Source of the DNA: Actinophytocola oryzae
Lineage (GTDB): Bacteria; Actinomycetota; Actinomycetes; Mycobacteriales; Pseudonocardiaceae
Direction: 5' to 3'
NCBI RefSeq assembly: GCF_004364325.1
Contig: NZ_SOCP01000010.1
Coordinates: 124,001 to 188,000 of the forward strand
DNA length: 64,000 bases
The position numbers and the translations under genes are program-made. This document shows positions 24,565-33,571 of this stretch, one piece after another. Positions within the stretch are counted from its first letter, which is position 1. Each line of letters begins with the position of its first letter. The notes below the pieces were generated by a model. That model had not been told where the DNA came from and ran no database searches. It worked only from the letters and a program-made list of their open reading frames with translations.

Positions 24565-25194
24565 TCAGCGAACCTCCGGCGGCAGCAACTGGGCCAGTCG
24601 GCGCACGGCCCTGTGCTGCAACGCCTTCACCGCCCCCTCGTTGCGTGCCATGACGACCGCCGTCTCCGCGACCGACAGCCCTTGCAGGAACCGGAGCACG
24701 ATGCATTCCCGCTGGTCAGCCCCCAGCTGACGCACACACTCCAGCAACACGGCACGGGTCGCGCCCGCCAGTACCTGTTGCTCGGGGCCGGACTCGACGC
24801 GGCCGGACTCGTCGACCTCGGCCGTCGTCACCTCCAGCCGGAACCTGCTGGACTTGACGTGGTCCAGCACGAGGTTGCGTGCGATGGTGACGAACCAGGC
24901 GCCGACGTCCCTGCCCTGGTAGGTCACCGAGGAGATCCGGCGCAGCGCGCGCAGGAAGGTCTCGCTGGTGACGTCCTCGGCCAGCTCCCGGTCGTTGACC
25001 CGGAAGAGGACATAGCGGAAGACGACGTCGACGTACTTGTCGTAGAGCAGTGCGAACGCGCCCCGGTCGCCATCCTGGGCAGCGCGCACCAGCTCCCACG
25101 ATCCACCGGGCTCGAAGGCCTCCACGGCAGACTCCTGTCGCGGGATCCGGGCAACCGTGACCGAGGCCCGCTGAGCTGGGCTTACGGTCTGCAT
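24565..25194 (-). CDS. BldN-like ECF RNA polymerase sigma factor
   Basis: A 209-residue ECF sigma factor. Region 2 is GAFALLYDKYVDVVFRYVLF and LAEDVTSETFLRALRRI. The linker YQGRDVGAWFVTIARNLVLD and SSRFRLEVTTAEVDE is strikingly like Streptomyces BldN. Region 4 has REC-IVLRFLQGLSVAETA and NEGAVKALQHRAVRRLAQLL. BldN controls aerial hyphae and spore-coat genes in streptomycetes. I chose ATG 25194; an ATG at 25257 would add 21 residues. The start is preceded by a long region without a gene, to 25377. Confidence 0.88.
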   Translation of the reverse strand: MQTVSPAQRASVTVARIPRQESAVEAFEPGGSWELVRAAQDGDRGAFALLYDKYVDVVFRYVLFRVNDRELAEDVTSETFLRALRRISSVTYQGRDVGAWFVTIARNLVLDHVKSSRFRLEVTTAEVDESGRVESGPEQQVLAGATRAVLLECVRQLGADQRECIVLRFLQGLSVAETAVVMARNEGAVKALQHRAVRRLAQLLPPEVR

Positions 25195-25377
25195 GCACGA
25201 CTCCCTCGGCTGGCCCTCCGGTGGTGAGCGCGGCACGACCGGCGACCTTGGCAGCATACGTGTAGTTACTGGGTAGTAGGTAGGGACCTTCTCCTGAGAG
25301 ACTCACGAGCCGGACAACCATGACGTAAGTGAGTCGTGCCACACTGCCGGAAAGTTGCGTCTAGCGAAGGGGTTTTC

Positions 25378-26856
25378 ATGGTCGACGCCCTGACCGGCAA
25401 CGTTGCCGAACTGGTGGCGGAAGCGGCCGAGCGGGCACCGCGCCGTGCCGCCCTCGTCGATGCCGCCTCCGGCCGGACGATGGACTGGGCCCGGACCAAC
25501 GCCGCGGTCGACGCCTACGTCGGGACGCTCGACGCGGCAGGGCTTCGGCCCGGTGACCGGGTCGTGGTCCCCCTCCCCAACGGTCCGGAGTTCTGCGTCG
25601 CCCTGTTCGGCATCCTGCGCGCGGGCGGCGTGGCGGTCCCGGCCGCCGCGACGTCCCCCGAGCTGCCGAACCTGGTCGAGGACAGTGGCGCCACCCTGGT
25701 GGTCGGCGACACCGTCCCGGTCCCCGACCCGGACGCGTCGGCCGAGCCGGTCGAGGCGCGGAACAGCGGCGAGGACACGGCCGTGTTGTGTTACACGTCC
25801 GGTACCGCGGGTGTGCCCCGAGGCGTGATGCTGTCCCACCGAGCCCTGCTCTCCAACGTCCGCCAGTGCGCCCAGCTGAGGCCCGCCCCGGTAACCGCGT
25901 CCGACCGCGTCCTGCTGGTGGTCCCGCTGTTCCACCTCTACGGCCTCGGACCGGGCCTCCTGCAGGTCACATCGGCGGCGGCCACGGCAGTGCTACTGGA
26001 CAGCTTCGGCACGGACCGGACCCTGAAGGTCTGCGCGGACAACGAGGTGACCGCGCTGGTCGGTGTCCCGGCGATGTACCAGGCCCTGACGGCCGCCGAT
26101 CCCGAGCACCTGGCGCGGGGGCTGGCCTCGGTCCGGCTGATGACCTCGGGTGCCGCCCCGCTGTCGCCCTCGGTCCTGTCAGCCATGAAGGACGCGACGG
26201 GCCTGCACGTCTTCGAGGGCTACGGCCTGACGGAGACGGGCCCCGTGCTGACGTCGACCCTCGTCGGCGGGGTGGCCAAGCCCGGCTCGGTCGGCCGGCC
26301 CCTGCCCGGCGTCGAGCTGCGCCTGGTGGACACCGACGGCGACCCGGCGGGTACCGCGGCCGACCCGGACGAGGAGGGCTGGTTCGACGAGGACGAGCCG
26401 GAGACGGGCCGCATCGCGGCGAAGGGCCCCAACCTGTTCAGCGGCTACTGGCCCGATGGCACGGGCGGCCCTGACGAGGAGGGCTGGTTCCGCACGGGCG
26501 ACGTCGGCTACCTGGACTCCGACGGCGACCTCCGCCTCGTGGACCGGGCGGGCGACCTGATCATCGTCAACGGGTTCAACGTCTACCCGAACGAGGTCGA
26601 GAGGGTCCTCGCCGAGCTGCCGGAGGTGGCCGAGGCGGCCGCGGTCGGCGTCCCGGACGACCGGACGGGCGAGCAGGTGATGGCCGTGCTGGTCCTCGCC
26701 CCGGGTGCGACCCTGACCGAGGACGAGGTCCGCGACCACTGCGCCTCGCGGCTGGCCCGCTTCAAGGTGCCGAGCACCGTCCAGTTCGCGGACGAGCTGC
26801 CCCACTCGCCGACCGGCAAGGTCCGCAGGTCGACCCTGCGCGGTAGCGTCACCTGA
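25378..26856 (+). CDS. AMP-dependent acyl-CoA synthetase/ligase
   Basis: An ANL-family adenylating enzyme of 492 residues. It has the P-loop CYTSGTAGVPRGVMLSH (about 138-154), EGYGLTETGPVLTS, the ATP-binding GWFRTGDVGYLDSDGDLRLV, DRAGDLIIVNGFNVYPNEVE (hinge) and the catalytic Lys in PTGKVRRS. It would activate a fatty or aromatic acid as a CoA thioester. It ends directly against the glutaredoxin-like gene, suggesting one transcript. The substrate cannot be told. Confidence 0.92.
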   Translation: MVDALTGNVAELVAEAAERAPRRAALVDAASGRTMDWARTNAAVDAYVGTLDAAGLRPGDRVVVPLPNGPEFCVALFGILRAGGVAVPAAATSPELPNLVEDSGATLVVGDTVPVPDPDASAEPVEARNSGEDTAVLCYTSGTAGVPRGVMLSHRALLSNVRQCAQLRPAPVTASDRVLLVVPLFHLYGLGPGLLQVTSAAATAVLLDSFGTDRTLKVCADNEVTALVGVPAMYQALTAADPEHLARGLASVRLMTSGAAPLSPSVLSAMKDATGLHVFEGYGLTETGPVLTSTLVGGVAKPGSVGRPLPGVELRLVDTDGDPAGTAADPDEEGWFDEDEPETGRIAAKGPNLFSGYWPDGTGGPDEEGWFRTGDVGYLDSDGDLRLVDRAGDLIIVNGFNVYPNEVERVLAELPEVAEAAAVGVPDDRTGEQVMAVLVLAPGATLTEDEVRDHCASRLARFKVPSTVQFADELPHSPTGKVRRSTLRGSVT

Positions 26857-27090
26857 GTGGTAACAGTGGTGACGAGGCAGGGCTGCCACCTGTGCGAGGT
26901 GGCGGAGGCCGACGTGCGACGGATCTGTGACGACATGGGCGTCTCGTGGACCCTCGAGGACGTGGACGCGGACCCGTCGCTGCGTGCCGAGTACGGCGAC
27001 AGGGTCCCGGTGATCCTGGTCGACGGCGAGGAACACGGGTACTGGCGAGTGGAGGAGCCGCGGCTACGCGCCGCACTCGCCGGGTACTGA
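26857..27090 (+). CDS. glutaredoxin-like small thiol protein (Rv0508-like)
   Basis: A 77-residue protein with a thioredoxin fold: VTVVTRQGCHLCEVAEADVR with a CHLC redox pair at about 10-13, cis-Pro in RVPVILVDGEEHGYW. This DUF836-type glutaredoxin is short. The GTG start directly follows the TGA of the ligase gene. In M. tuberculosis Rv0508 also lies just before hemA. It probably uses mycothiol or thioredoxin as partner. Confidence 0.9.
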   Translation: MVTVVTRQGCHLCEVAEADVRRICDDMGVSWTLEDVDADPSLRAEYGDRVPVILVDGEEHGYWRVEEPRLRAALAGY

Positions 27091-27140
27091 GCGTAACCGG
27101 GAGCCCACCGGTCGGGCGGATAAGAAACACGTAATCCGGA

Positions 27141-27155
27141 TTCGGTTGAACCGAA
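27141..27155. promoter_or_regulatory. 15-bp palindrome upstream of the molybdopterin oxidoreductase gene
   Basis: TTCGGTT-G-AACCGAA is a perfect 7-1-7 palindrome between the glutaredoxin stop and the GTG at 27182. It is a reasonable operator. It also argues against the in-frame TTG at 27146, which lies inside it, as the start of the downstream gene. Confidence 0.4.
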
Positions 27156-27181
27156 CGGGGTTCCGCGCCGAACGTAGAGGT

Positions 27182-28732
27182 GTGCAACTCGACACGCGTG
27201 CGTCCGCCACGCCCGCGCCCGTCAACCGGCTGTCTCGCGGCCGCGCGATCGGCGTCGCGGTCATCTCACTCCTCGCGGCGCTCGGCGTCGGTCACCTCGT
27301 CGCCGCGTTCGTGGGGCCGTCCTCCTCGCCGTACGTCGCCGTCGGGAACTGGGTGCGCGACATCTCGCCGCAACCGGTCGTCGAGTGGGCCAAGAACACC
27401 TTCGGGACCGCGGACAAGACGGTCCTGTTCATCGGCGTCACGATCGTCGTCATCGCACTGACCGTGGCCGCGGGCCTGCTGTCACGCACCCGCCCCGGGC
27501 CGGGGCTGGTCGTCGCGGGCGTGCAGGGGATCATCGGCTTCGTCGCCGTGCTCAGCCGTCCCGACCTCGGGCAGCTCGGCATCCTCGCCCCCGCCGCGAG
27601 TATGGGTGTCGGCCTCGTCGTCTTCAACTGGCTGCACGCCAAGGCCTGGCCCGCGGAGCAGGACCGGGAAGGCAGGCGGGCCTTCCTCCGCGCGAGCGCG
27701 GGCGTCGTGATCGGCGCCGGGGCGGGCGGGGTCATCGGGCAGCTGGCGGGCAACCACGTCGACGTCGAGGAGTCGCGGGCCGAGGTCGGCCGCCTCGTGC
27801 CGGCGAGCCCCGCGCCGAAGCTGCCGCCCAACGCGGACTTCGCGAGCAGCGGCAGCGCCAGGTTCATCACGGCCAACCGTGACTTCTACCGCATCGACAC
27901 CGCGCTCACCCTGCCGCGCGTCGCCGCACAGGACTGGCGCCTGCGCATCCACGGCCTCGTGGACAAGCCCGTCGAGTTCACCTTCGACGACATCCGCGAA
28001 CGCGCGCTCATCGAACGCCCGGTGACGCTGTCGTGCGTGTCCAACGAGGTCGGCGGCGGCCTGATCTCCAACGCCGACTGGATCGGCGTCCCGCTGCGTG
28101 ACCTGCTCATGGAGGCAGGCGTCAAACCGGGCGCCGACCAGCTGTTCTCCACCAGCATCGACGGCTTCACCGCGGGCACCCCGATCGACGCGCTCCTGGA
28201 CGCCAACCGCGGCGCCATGCTCGCCATCGGCATGAACGGCGAGCCGCTGCCGCAGGAGCACGGCTTCCCGGCACGCATGGTCGTGCCCGGCCTGTACGGC
28301 TACGTCTCCGCCACCAAGTGGGTGGTGGACATGGAGCTGACGACCTTCGCGGACAAGCAGGGCTACTGGATCCCGCGCGGCTGGTCGGTCAAGGGGCCGA
28401 TCAAGACCGAGTCGCGCATCGACAACCCCCAGGACGGCACGACCCTGAAGGCGGGCACCAACACCATCGCGGGCACGGCGTGGGCGCAGACCGTCGGCGT
28501 CCGCCGGGTCGAGGTCCGGGTCGACGACGACTGGCACGACGCGCAGCTGAGCACCGAGGTCGACGTCAACACGTGGCGCATGTGGCGGGTGAGGGTGGAC
28601 CTGAAGCCGGGCAGCCACCGCCTGCAGGTCCGGGCGACCGACAACTCCGGCTACACCCAGACCGACGCCGAGGCCGAGCCCGCGCCGGACGGCGCGACCG
28701 GCTGGCACACCGTGGACGTGTCGGTGGACTAG
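27182..28732 (+). CDS. membrane-bound molybdopterin-dependent oxidoreductase (sulfite oxidase fold)
   Basis: A protein of about 516 residues. The N-terminal 190 residues hold four or five membrane helices. The rest is an extracytoplasmic sulfite-oxidase-type molybdenum domain with FYRIDTALTLP, DWRLRIHGLVDKPVEFTFDD, the conserved LSCVSNEVGG with the Mo-ligand Cys, WIGVPLRDLL and PARMVVPGLYGYVSATKWV, then a C-terminal Ig-like dimerisation domain. It resembles the membrane SoxC/YedY relatives of actinobacteria. The substrate is unknown. The start is uncertain (GTG 27182, or TTG 27146). Confidence 0.87.
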   Translation: MQLDTRASATPAPVNRLSRGRAIGVAVISLLAALGVGHLVAAFVGPSSSPYVAVGNWVRDISPQPVVEWAKNTFGTADKTVLFIGVTIVVIALTVAAGLLSRTRPGPGLVVAGVQGIIGFVAVLSRPDLGQLGILAPAASMGVGLVVFNWLHAKAWPAEQDREGRRAFLRASAGVVIGAGAGGVIGQLAGNHVDVEESRAEVGRLVPASPAPKLPPNADFASSGSARFITANRDFYRIDTALTLPRVAAQDWRLRIHGLVDKPVEFTFDDIRERALIERPVTLSCVSNEVGGGLISNADWIGVPLRDLLMEAGVKPGADQLFSTSIDGFTAGTPIDALLDANRGAMLAIGMNGEPLPQEHGFPARMVVPGLYGYVSATKWVVDMELTTFADKQGYWIPRGWSVKGPIKTESRIDNPQDGTTLKAGTNTIAGTAWAQTVGVRRVEVRVDDDWHDAQLSTEVDVNTWRMWRVRVDLKPGSHRLQVRATDNSGYTQTDAEAEPAPDGATGWHTVDVSVD

Positions 28733-28821
28733 AGGGGCCCACTAGAGCGTCACCAGGCCCCGGCCACCCGTCTTTGCTACACCTGGGGTCGGGTGTGAAA
28801 AACCGGCTCTAACCGGCGACT

Positions 28822-28850
28822 TTGTGCCTGCGTTCACAAGCGGCTACCGT
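28822..28850 (+). promoter_or_regulatory. Rex operator overlapping the rex-hem promoter
   Basis: TTGTG (28822-28826) and CACAA (28835-28839) frame an 18-bp site with a good GTTCACAA right half, matching the known Rex operator (TTGTGAAN4TTCACAA-type) with a degenerate left half. TTGTGC (28822-28827) can act as -35 and TACCGT (28845-28850) as -10, with a 17-bp spacer, so Rex would block the promoter. This agrees with rex-hemACD autoregulation in Streptomyces. Confidence 0.65.
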
Positions 28851-28890
28851 ATGAACAATCCCAGGGGCGAGTCTTTCGAGGAGTATCAGC

Positions 28891-29733
28891 GTGGCGCAGC
28901 GCGGCCAGTCCGGCTCGAACGGTAGAAGGCCAGTACCGCCCGCAGAGAACGCCGCGGAAGTCACCGCCCCCATGCCGCCGCTGACCAACGGTCAGGGCGC
29001 GCTCTCCCCCCGGGCCATCCCCGAGGCCGCTGTCGCGCGCCTCGCGGTCTACCTGCGGGTTCTCTCCGGGATGAAGGAGCAGGGCATCGGCACGGTGTCC
29101 AGCGAGGAGCTGTCGGTGGCGGCCGGCGTCAACTCCGCGAAGCTCCGCAAGGACCTGTCCTACATCGGCACGTACGGCACGCGTGGTGTCGGGTACGAGG
29201 TCGAGGTACTCATCGACCAGATTGAACGAGTACTCGGGCTCACGCGTGAACAGAGCGTGGCAGTGGTGGGGATCGGTAACCTCGGACATGCGCTCGCCAA
29301 CTACGGCGGGTTCCCTGGCAGAGGTTTCCCGGTGACCGCACTCTTCGACGTCGACCCCGACCTGATGGGCGTGCCCGTCGGGGGGATCCCGGTCAACCAC
29401 ATCGACGACATCCCGCCGGTGTGCAGGGCCAAGGAGATCACCATCGGTGTCATCGCCACACCGCCTGCCGCAGCGCAGACGGTGTGCGACCGGCTGGTCG
29501 CCGCGGGGGTGGAGTGCATTCTGAACTTCGCCCCTGTCGTGCTCCAGGTGCCGGAGACGGTCGAGGTCCGCAAGGTCGATCTCGCGGTGGAACTGCAGAT
29601 CCTGTCGTTCCACCAGGCCAGGCGCGCCGACAGTGCGCCGACCGGGGAGACCGCGCCGCAGCCACGGATCAGTGGCCGGGTAAACGGTACGCCGCGCCAC
29701 AGTGTTGACAACGGGGCGGTGGTCAGAAGATGA
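28891..29733 (+). CDS. rex: redox-sensing transcriptional repressor Rex
   Basis: Rex senses the NADH/NAD+ ratio and represses respiratory and heme genes when NADH is low. The 280-residue protein has an Arg/Pro-rich N-terminal extension, a winged helix (LSPRAIPEAAVARLAVYLRV; VAAGVNSAKLRKDLSYIGTY), a Rossmann domain with VVGIGNLGHALANYGGF and a C-terminal swap helix (VDLAVELQILSFHQARR). The GTG follows GAGGAG. It overlaps hemA by 4 bp (ATGA), so it heads the heme operon. Confidence 0.97.
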   Translation: MAQRGQSGSNGRRPVPPAENAAEVTAPMPPLTNGQGALSPRAIPEAAVARLAVYLRVLSGMKEQGIGTVSSEELSVAAGVNSAKLRKDLSYIGTYGTRGVGYEVEVLIDQIERVLGLTREQSVAVVGIGNLGHALANYGGFPGRGFPVTALFDVDPDLMGVPVGGIPVNHIDDIPPVCRAKEITIGVIATPPAAAQTVCDRLVAAGVECILNFAPVVLQVPETVEVRKVDLAVELQILSFHQARRADSAPTGETAPQPRISGRVNGTPRHSVDNGAVVRR

Positions 29734-31040
29734 GTGTCCTGGCGGTTGGCATCTCGCATCGGTCCGCGGACCTGCGGGTGCTGGAGCGCGCCACGGTGCC
29801 GGCGGGCGAGGTGGACAAGTTCCTCGACGAGCTCATGCGTTGTGAGAACGTCGTCGAGGCCACGATGGTCACCACGTGCAACCGGGTCGAGGTCTACACG
29901 GTCGTGCAGGCCTTCCACGCGGGTCTGTCGGACGTCGTCGGGGTGCTCAGCAGGCACTCGGGCCTCGACGTGGCCGAGCTGTACGAGCACCTGTACGTCC
30001 ACTACGCGGTCGCGGCCGTCGAGCACCTGTTCAAGGTCGGCTCCGGTCTCGACTCCATGGTCATCGGCGAGGCCCAGATCCTGGGCCAGGTTCGCACGGC
30101 CTACAACACGGCACGTGCCGCCGGTACGGCAGGCCGCACGCTGCACGAGCTGTTCCAGCGCGCACTGCGGGTCGGCAAGCGCGTCCACACCGAGACCGAG
30201 CTGGACGCGGCGGGTGGCTCCGTCGTCTCCGAGGCGCTGGCCGACGCGTCCGCCGTCCTGGGTGGCCTGAACGGCCGCCGCGCGCTGATCGTCGGCGCCG
30301 GCTCCATGGGCGGCCTGTCCGCCGCCGCACTGCGCCGCGCGGGCATCGGCGAGATCGTCGTCGCCAACCGCACCCGGAGCTCCGGCGCACGGCTCGCCGA
30401 GCTGCAGGTCGAACAGGGCACGCCGGCGCACGCCGTCGGCCTCGACGACCTGCCTGCCCAGATCGCGGCTGCCGACGTCGTCGTGTCGTGCACCGGCGCG
30501 ACCGCCACCGTGCTCGACGCGAGCATGATCGACGCCAGGACGCGCCCGCTCGTGGTGTGCGACCTGGGGTTGCCACGCGACGTCGCCGAGGACGCCGCCG
30601 CCGTGCGTGGCGTGACGATCGTCGACCTGGAGAGCCTCCAGCGCAGGCTCGCCGAGTCGCCGAGCGGCCTGGACACCAACCGCGCCCTGCGCATCGTCGC
30701 CGACGAGGTCGCCGCCTACCTCGCCACGCAGCGCTCGGCCGAGGTCACCCCGACGGTGACCGCCCTGCGCCGCCGCGCGGCCGAGGTGGTCGACGGCGAG
30801 CTGCTGCGCCTGAACTCCCGCGTCGACCTGGAGCCGACGGTCCGCGCCGAGGTCGCGCAGACCGTCCGCCGCGTGGTCGACAAGCTGCTGCACACCCCGA
30901 CCGTCCGCGTGAAGGAGCTGGCGTCCGGCCCGAACGGCGTCGAGTACGCCGAGGCACTGCGCGAGCTGTTCCTGCTCGACCCCGCCACGCCCGCGACGAT
31001 CGCCGCCCCGCCGAGCCGACAGTCGGGTGAGCGCGCATGA
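29730..31040 (+). CDS. hemA: glutamyl-tRNA reductase
   Basis: First committed step of C5-pathway tetrapyrrole synthesis: glutamyl-tRNA to glutamate-1-semialdehyde. The 436-residue protein has VTTCNRVEVY with the catalytic Cys at 50, SGLDSMVIGEAQILGQVR and the NADPH motif RALIVGAGSMGGLSAAALRR. The C-terminal helical domain ends in an Ala/Pro-rich tail. It is coupled to rex upstream and hemC downstream by ATGA overlaps. Confidence 0.98.
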   Translation: MSVLAVGISHRSADLRVLERATVPAGEVDKFLDELMRCENVVEATMVTTCNRVEVYTVVQAFHAGLSDVVGVLSRHSGLDVAELYEHLYVHYAVAAVEHLFKVGSGLDSMVIGEAQILGQVRTAYNTARAAGTAGRTLHELFQRALRVGKRVHTETELDAAGGSVVSEALADASAVLGGLNGRRALIVGAGSMGGLSAAALRRAGIGEIVVANRTRSSGARLAELQVEQGTPAHAVGLDDLPAQIAAADVVVSCTGATATVLDASMIDARTRPLVVCDLGLPRDVAEDAAAVRGVTIVDLESLQRRLAESPSGLDTNRALRIVADEVAAYLATQRSAEVTPTVTALRRRAAEVVDGELLRLNSRVDLEPTVRAEVAQTVRRVVDKLLHTPTVRVKELASGPNGVEYAEALRELFLLDPATPATIAAPPSRQSGERA

Positions 31041-32008
31041 GCCGTGTCATCCGGATCGGGACCAGGGGCAGCGCGCTCGCGCTCGCCCAGTCCGGCACCG
31101 TCGCGGCCCAGCTGGAGGCCGAGGGCGCGCGGACCGAGCTGATCACCGTCGTGACGCCGGGCGACAGGTCGTCCGCCCCCATCGCGGAGATCGGGATCGG
31201 CGTGTTCACCTCCGCGCTGCGCGACGCGCTCGCCGACGGCACGGTCGACGTGGCCGTGCACTCGTACAAGGACCTGCCGACCGCACCCGACCCCCGGTTG
31301 TCCCTCGCCGCCGTACCACCTCGGCAGGACCCCAGGGACGCGCTCATCGCGCGTGACGGGCTCACCCTCGGCGAGTTGCCGCAGGGCTCGCGGGTCGGCA
31401 CGGGGTCGCCCCGCAGGGCGGCCCAGATCCAGGCGCTCGGCCTGGGACTCGAGATCGTGCCCATCAGGGGCAACGTCGACACCAGGATCCGCAAGGTGAC
31501 CGACGGCGAGCTCGACGCGGTGGTGCTCGCGAGAGCAGGCCTCGCCAGGCTCGGCAGGCTCGACGTGATCACCGAGGTCCTCGACCCGATCCAGGTGCTG
31601 CCCGCGCCGGCGCAGGGGGCGCTGGCCGTGGAGTGCCGGGTCGACGACGTGGACACCGAGCACCTACTCCAGTCCATTGTGGACGACGCGGCCACCAGGG
31701 CAGCGGTCGGCGCGGAGCGGGCCATGCTGGCCGCGCTCGAGGCCGGCTGCCAGGCCCCGGTCGGCGCACTGGCCGACGTGGTCGAGGACTTCGACGCCGC
31801 AGACAGGATCGTGTACCGCCTGTCGCTGCGTGGGGTCGCGGCCGCCAACTGGACGCCCGGCAGCCAGGCCGAAGGGCCCGCTGTCGACCTGATCCGGGCG
31901 TCGGCCACCGGTGACCTGACAGAAGGTGAGCGACTCGGGCGTGCGTTGGCCGCCGAGCTGCTCGAGCTCGGAGCGGGCGTGTTGTTCAGCGACGAGCACA
32001 ACAGGTAA
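31037..32008 (+). CDS. hemC: hydroxymethylbilane synthase (porphobilinogen deaminase)
   Basis: Condenses four porphobilinogens to hydroxymethylbilane. The 323-residue protein starts RIGTRGSALALAQSG and has VHSYKDLPTAPDPRL, GTGSPRRAAQ, IRGNVDTRIRKV and the dipyrromethane-cofactor Cys at 238 in LEAGCQAPVGA. Where many homologues carry GGKGLF it reads IGIGVFTSAL, which is usual in actinobacteria. The start overlaps hemA by 4 bp. Confidence 0.97.
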   Translation: MSRVIRIGTRGSALALAQSGTVAAQLEAEGARTELITVVTPGDRSSAPIAEIGIGVFTSALRDALADGTVDVAVHSYKDLPTAPDPRLSLAAVPPRQDPRDALIARDGLTLGELPQGSRVGTGSPRRAAQIQALGLGLEIVPIRGNVDTRIRKVTDGELDAVVLARAGLARLGRLDVITEVLDPIQVLPAPAQGALAVECRVDDVDTEHLLQSIVDDAATRAAVGAERAMLAALEAGCQAPVGALADVVEDFDAADRIVYRLSLRGVAAANWTPGSQAEGPAVDLIRASATGDLTEGERLGRALAAELLELGAGVLFSDEHNR

Positions 32009-32029
32009 TAAGAGGAAGTGGCCGAGATA

Positions 32030-33562
32030 ATGACCACCCGTACCCGAAAGTCCTCCGGACGCATCGCGTTCGTTGGCTCGGGGCCCGGCGACGCCGGGCT
32101 TCTCACCGTCCGGGCCCAGGAGCTCATCGAGCGTGCTGAGCTCCTGGTGATCGACCCGGACGTACCCTCCGGCGTGCTGGCCCTGGCCGATGCCGAGGCC
32201 GAGGTGCGCCCGGCCGTCGGTGAGCCGGCGGACGTCGCCAAGGACCTCGTCAACGAGTCGAGGGCCGGACGCGTCGTCGTCCGGTTAGTGTCCGGCGACC
32301 CGCTGACGCACTCCGGTCTGGTCGCCGAGGCGCAGGCCGTGGCGCGGACGGCGGCGGTGTTCGACGTCGTGCCCGGCGTGCCGACCGCGACCGCCGTGCC
32401 CGCCTACGCGGGCATCGCGCTCGGCGGCACCCACACCGAGGTCGACGTCCGGGGCGACGTCGACTGGGCGGGCCTCGCCAAGACGCCGGGGCCGCTCGTG
32501 CTGCTCGCGTCGTCGAGCCACCTCGCCGAGGCCGCGTCGGCCCTGGTCGAGCACGGCCTGGCGCCGCAGACCCCGGTCGCGGTGACCGCGGACGGCACCG
32601 GTGCCGGTCAGCGCACGCTCGACTCCACGCTCGCCACCCTCGCGCAGGACGCCGGCGAGATCGGCGGCAACCTCGTCGTCACGGTCGGCCAGGCCGTCGC
32701 GGCACGCACCAAGCTGTCGTGGTGGGAGTCGCGGGCGCTCTACGGGTGGCGTGTGCTCGTGCCACGCACCAAGGACCAGGCCGGCGAGATGAGCGAGCGG
32801 CTGCGGCTGCACGGCGCCGTCCCGTCCGAGGTCCCGACGATCTCCGTCGAGCCGCCGCGCAGCCCCGCGCAGATGGAGCGCTCGGTCAAGGGCCTGGTGG
32901 ACGGCCGCTACCAGTGGCTGATCTTCACCTCGACCAACGCCGTGCGTGCCGTGTGGGAGAAGTTCGAGGAGTTCGGCCTCGACGCGCGTGCGTTCTCCGG
33001 TGTGAAGATCGCCTGCGTCGGCGAGGCCACGGCCGAGAAGGTGCGCAGCTTCGGCATCATCCCCGAGCTGGTGCCCTCCGGCGAGCAGTCGTCAGAGGGG
33101 CTCCTCGACGAGTTCCCGCCCTACGACGACATCCTCGACCCGGTCGACCGGGTGCTGCTGCCGCGTGCCGACATCGCCACCGAGACCCTCGCGGCCGGTC
33201 TTCGCGACCGGGGCTGGGAGATCGACGACGTCACCGCGTACCGCACGGTGCGTGCCGCGCCGCCGCCCGCCGAGACCCGCGAGATGATCAAGACGGGTGG
33301 CTTCGACGCCGTGTGCTTCACGTCGTCCTCCACCGTGCGCAACCTCGTCGGCATCGCGGGGAAGCCCCACACCCGCACGCTCGTCGCCTGCATCGGCCCG
33401 AAGACCGCGGAGACCGCGCGGGAGTTCGGTCTGCGGGTCGACGTGCAGCCCGAGATCGCGCAGGTGTCGTCGCTGGTCGACGCGCTCGCCGAGCACGCGG
33501 CACGGCTGCGTGCCGAGGGCGCCCTCCCGCCGCCCCGCAAGACGAAGCGGGCCCGCCGCTAG
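32030..33562 (+). CDS. hemD: fused uroporphyrinogen-III methyltransferase / uroporphyrinogen-III synthase
   Basis: A two-domain protein of about 510 residues. The N-terminal half resembles SAM uroporphyrinogen-III C-methyltransferase (FVGSGPGDAGLLTVRA; VRLVSGDPLTHS; VVPGVPTATAVPAYAGI), the branch to siroheme/cobalamin. The C-terminal half is the HemD synthase (VLVPRTKDQAGEMSERL; FTSTNAVRAVWEKF; FTSSSTVRNLVG). The usual CobA motif at its core is less canonical, so whether both halves are active is unproven. ATG 32030 or GTG 32018; AGAGGA spacing suits 32030 better. Confidence 0.9.
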   Translation: MTTRTRKSSGRIAFVGSGPGDAGLLTVRAQELIERAELLVIDPDVPSGVLALADAEAEVRPAVGEPADVAKDLVNESRAGRVVVRLVSGDPLTHSGLVAEAQAVARTAAVFDVVPGVPTATAVPAYAGIALGGTHTEVDVRGDVDWAGLAKTPGPLVLLASSSHLAEAASALVEHGLAPQTPVAVTADGTGAGQRTLDSTLATLAQDAGEIGGNLVVTVGQAVAARTKLSWWESRALYGWRVLVPRTKDQAGEMSERLRLHGAVPSEVPTISVEPPRSPAQMERSVKGLVDGRYQWLIFTSTNAVRAVWEKFEEFGLDARAFSGVKIACVGEATAEKVRSFGIIPELVPSGEQSSEGLLDEFPPYDDILDPVDRVLLPRADIATETLAAGLRDRGWEIDDVTAYRTVRAAPPPAETREMIKTGGFDAVCFTSSSTVRNLVGIAGKPHTRTLVACIGPKTAETAREFGLRVDVQPEIAQVSSLVDALAEHAARLRAEGALPPPRKTKRARR

Positions 33563-33571
33563 GAGTCCGAG

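Noticed and set aside
27482..28708. 408-codon minus-strand frame over the molybdopterin oxidoreductase gene
   Set aside because: The plus-strand gene has the molybdenum Cys motif and family layout. The antisense frame is low-complexity.
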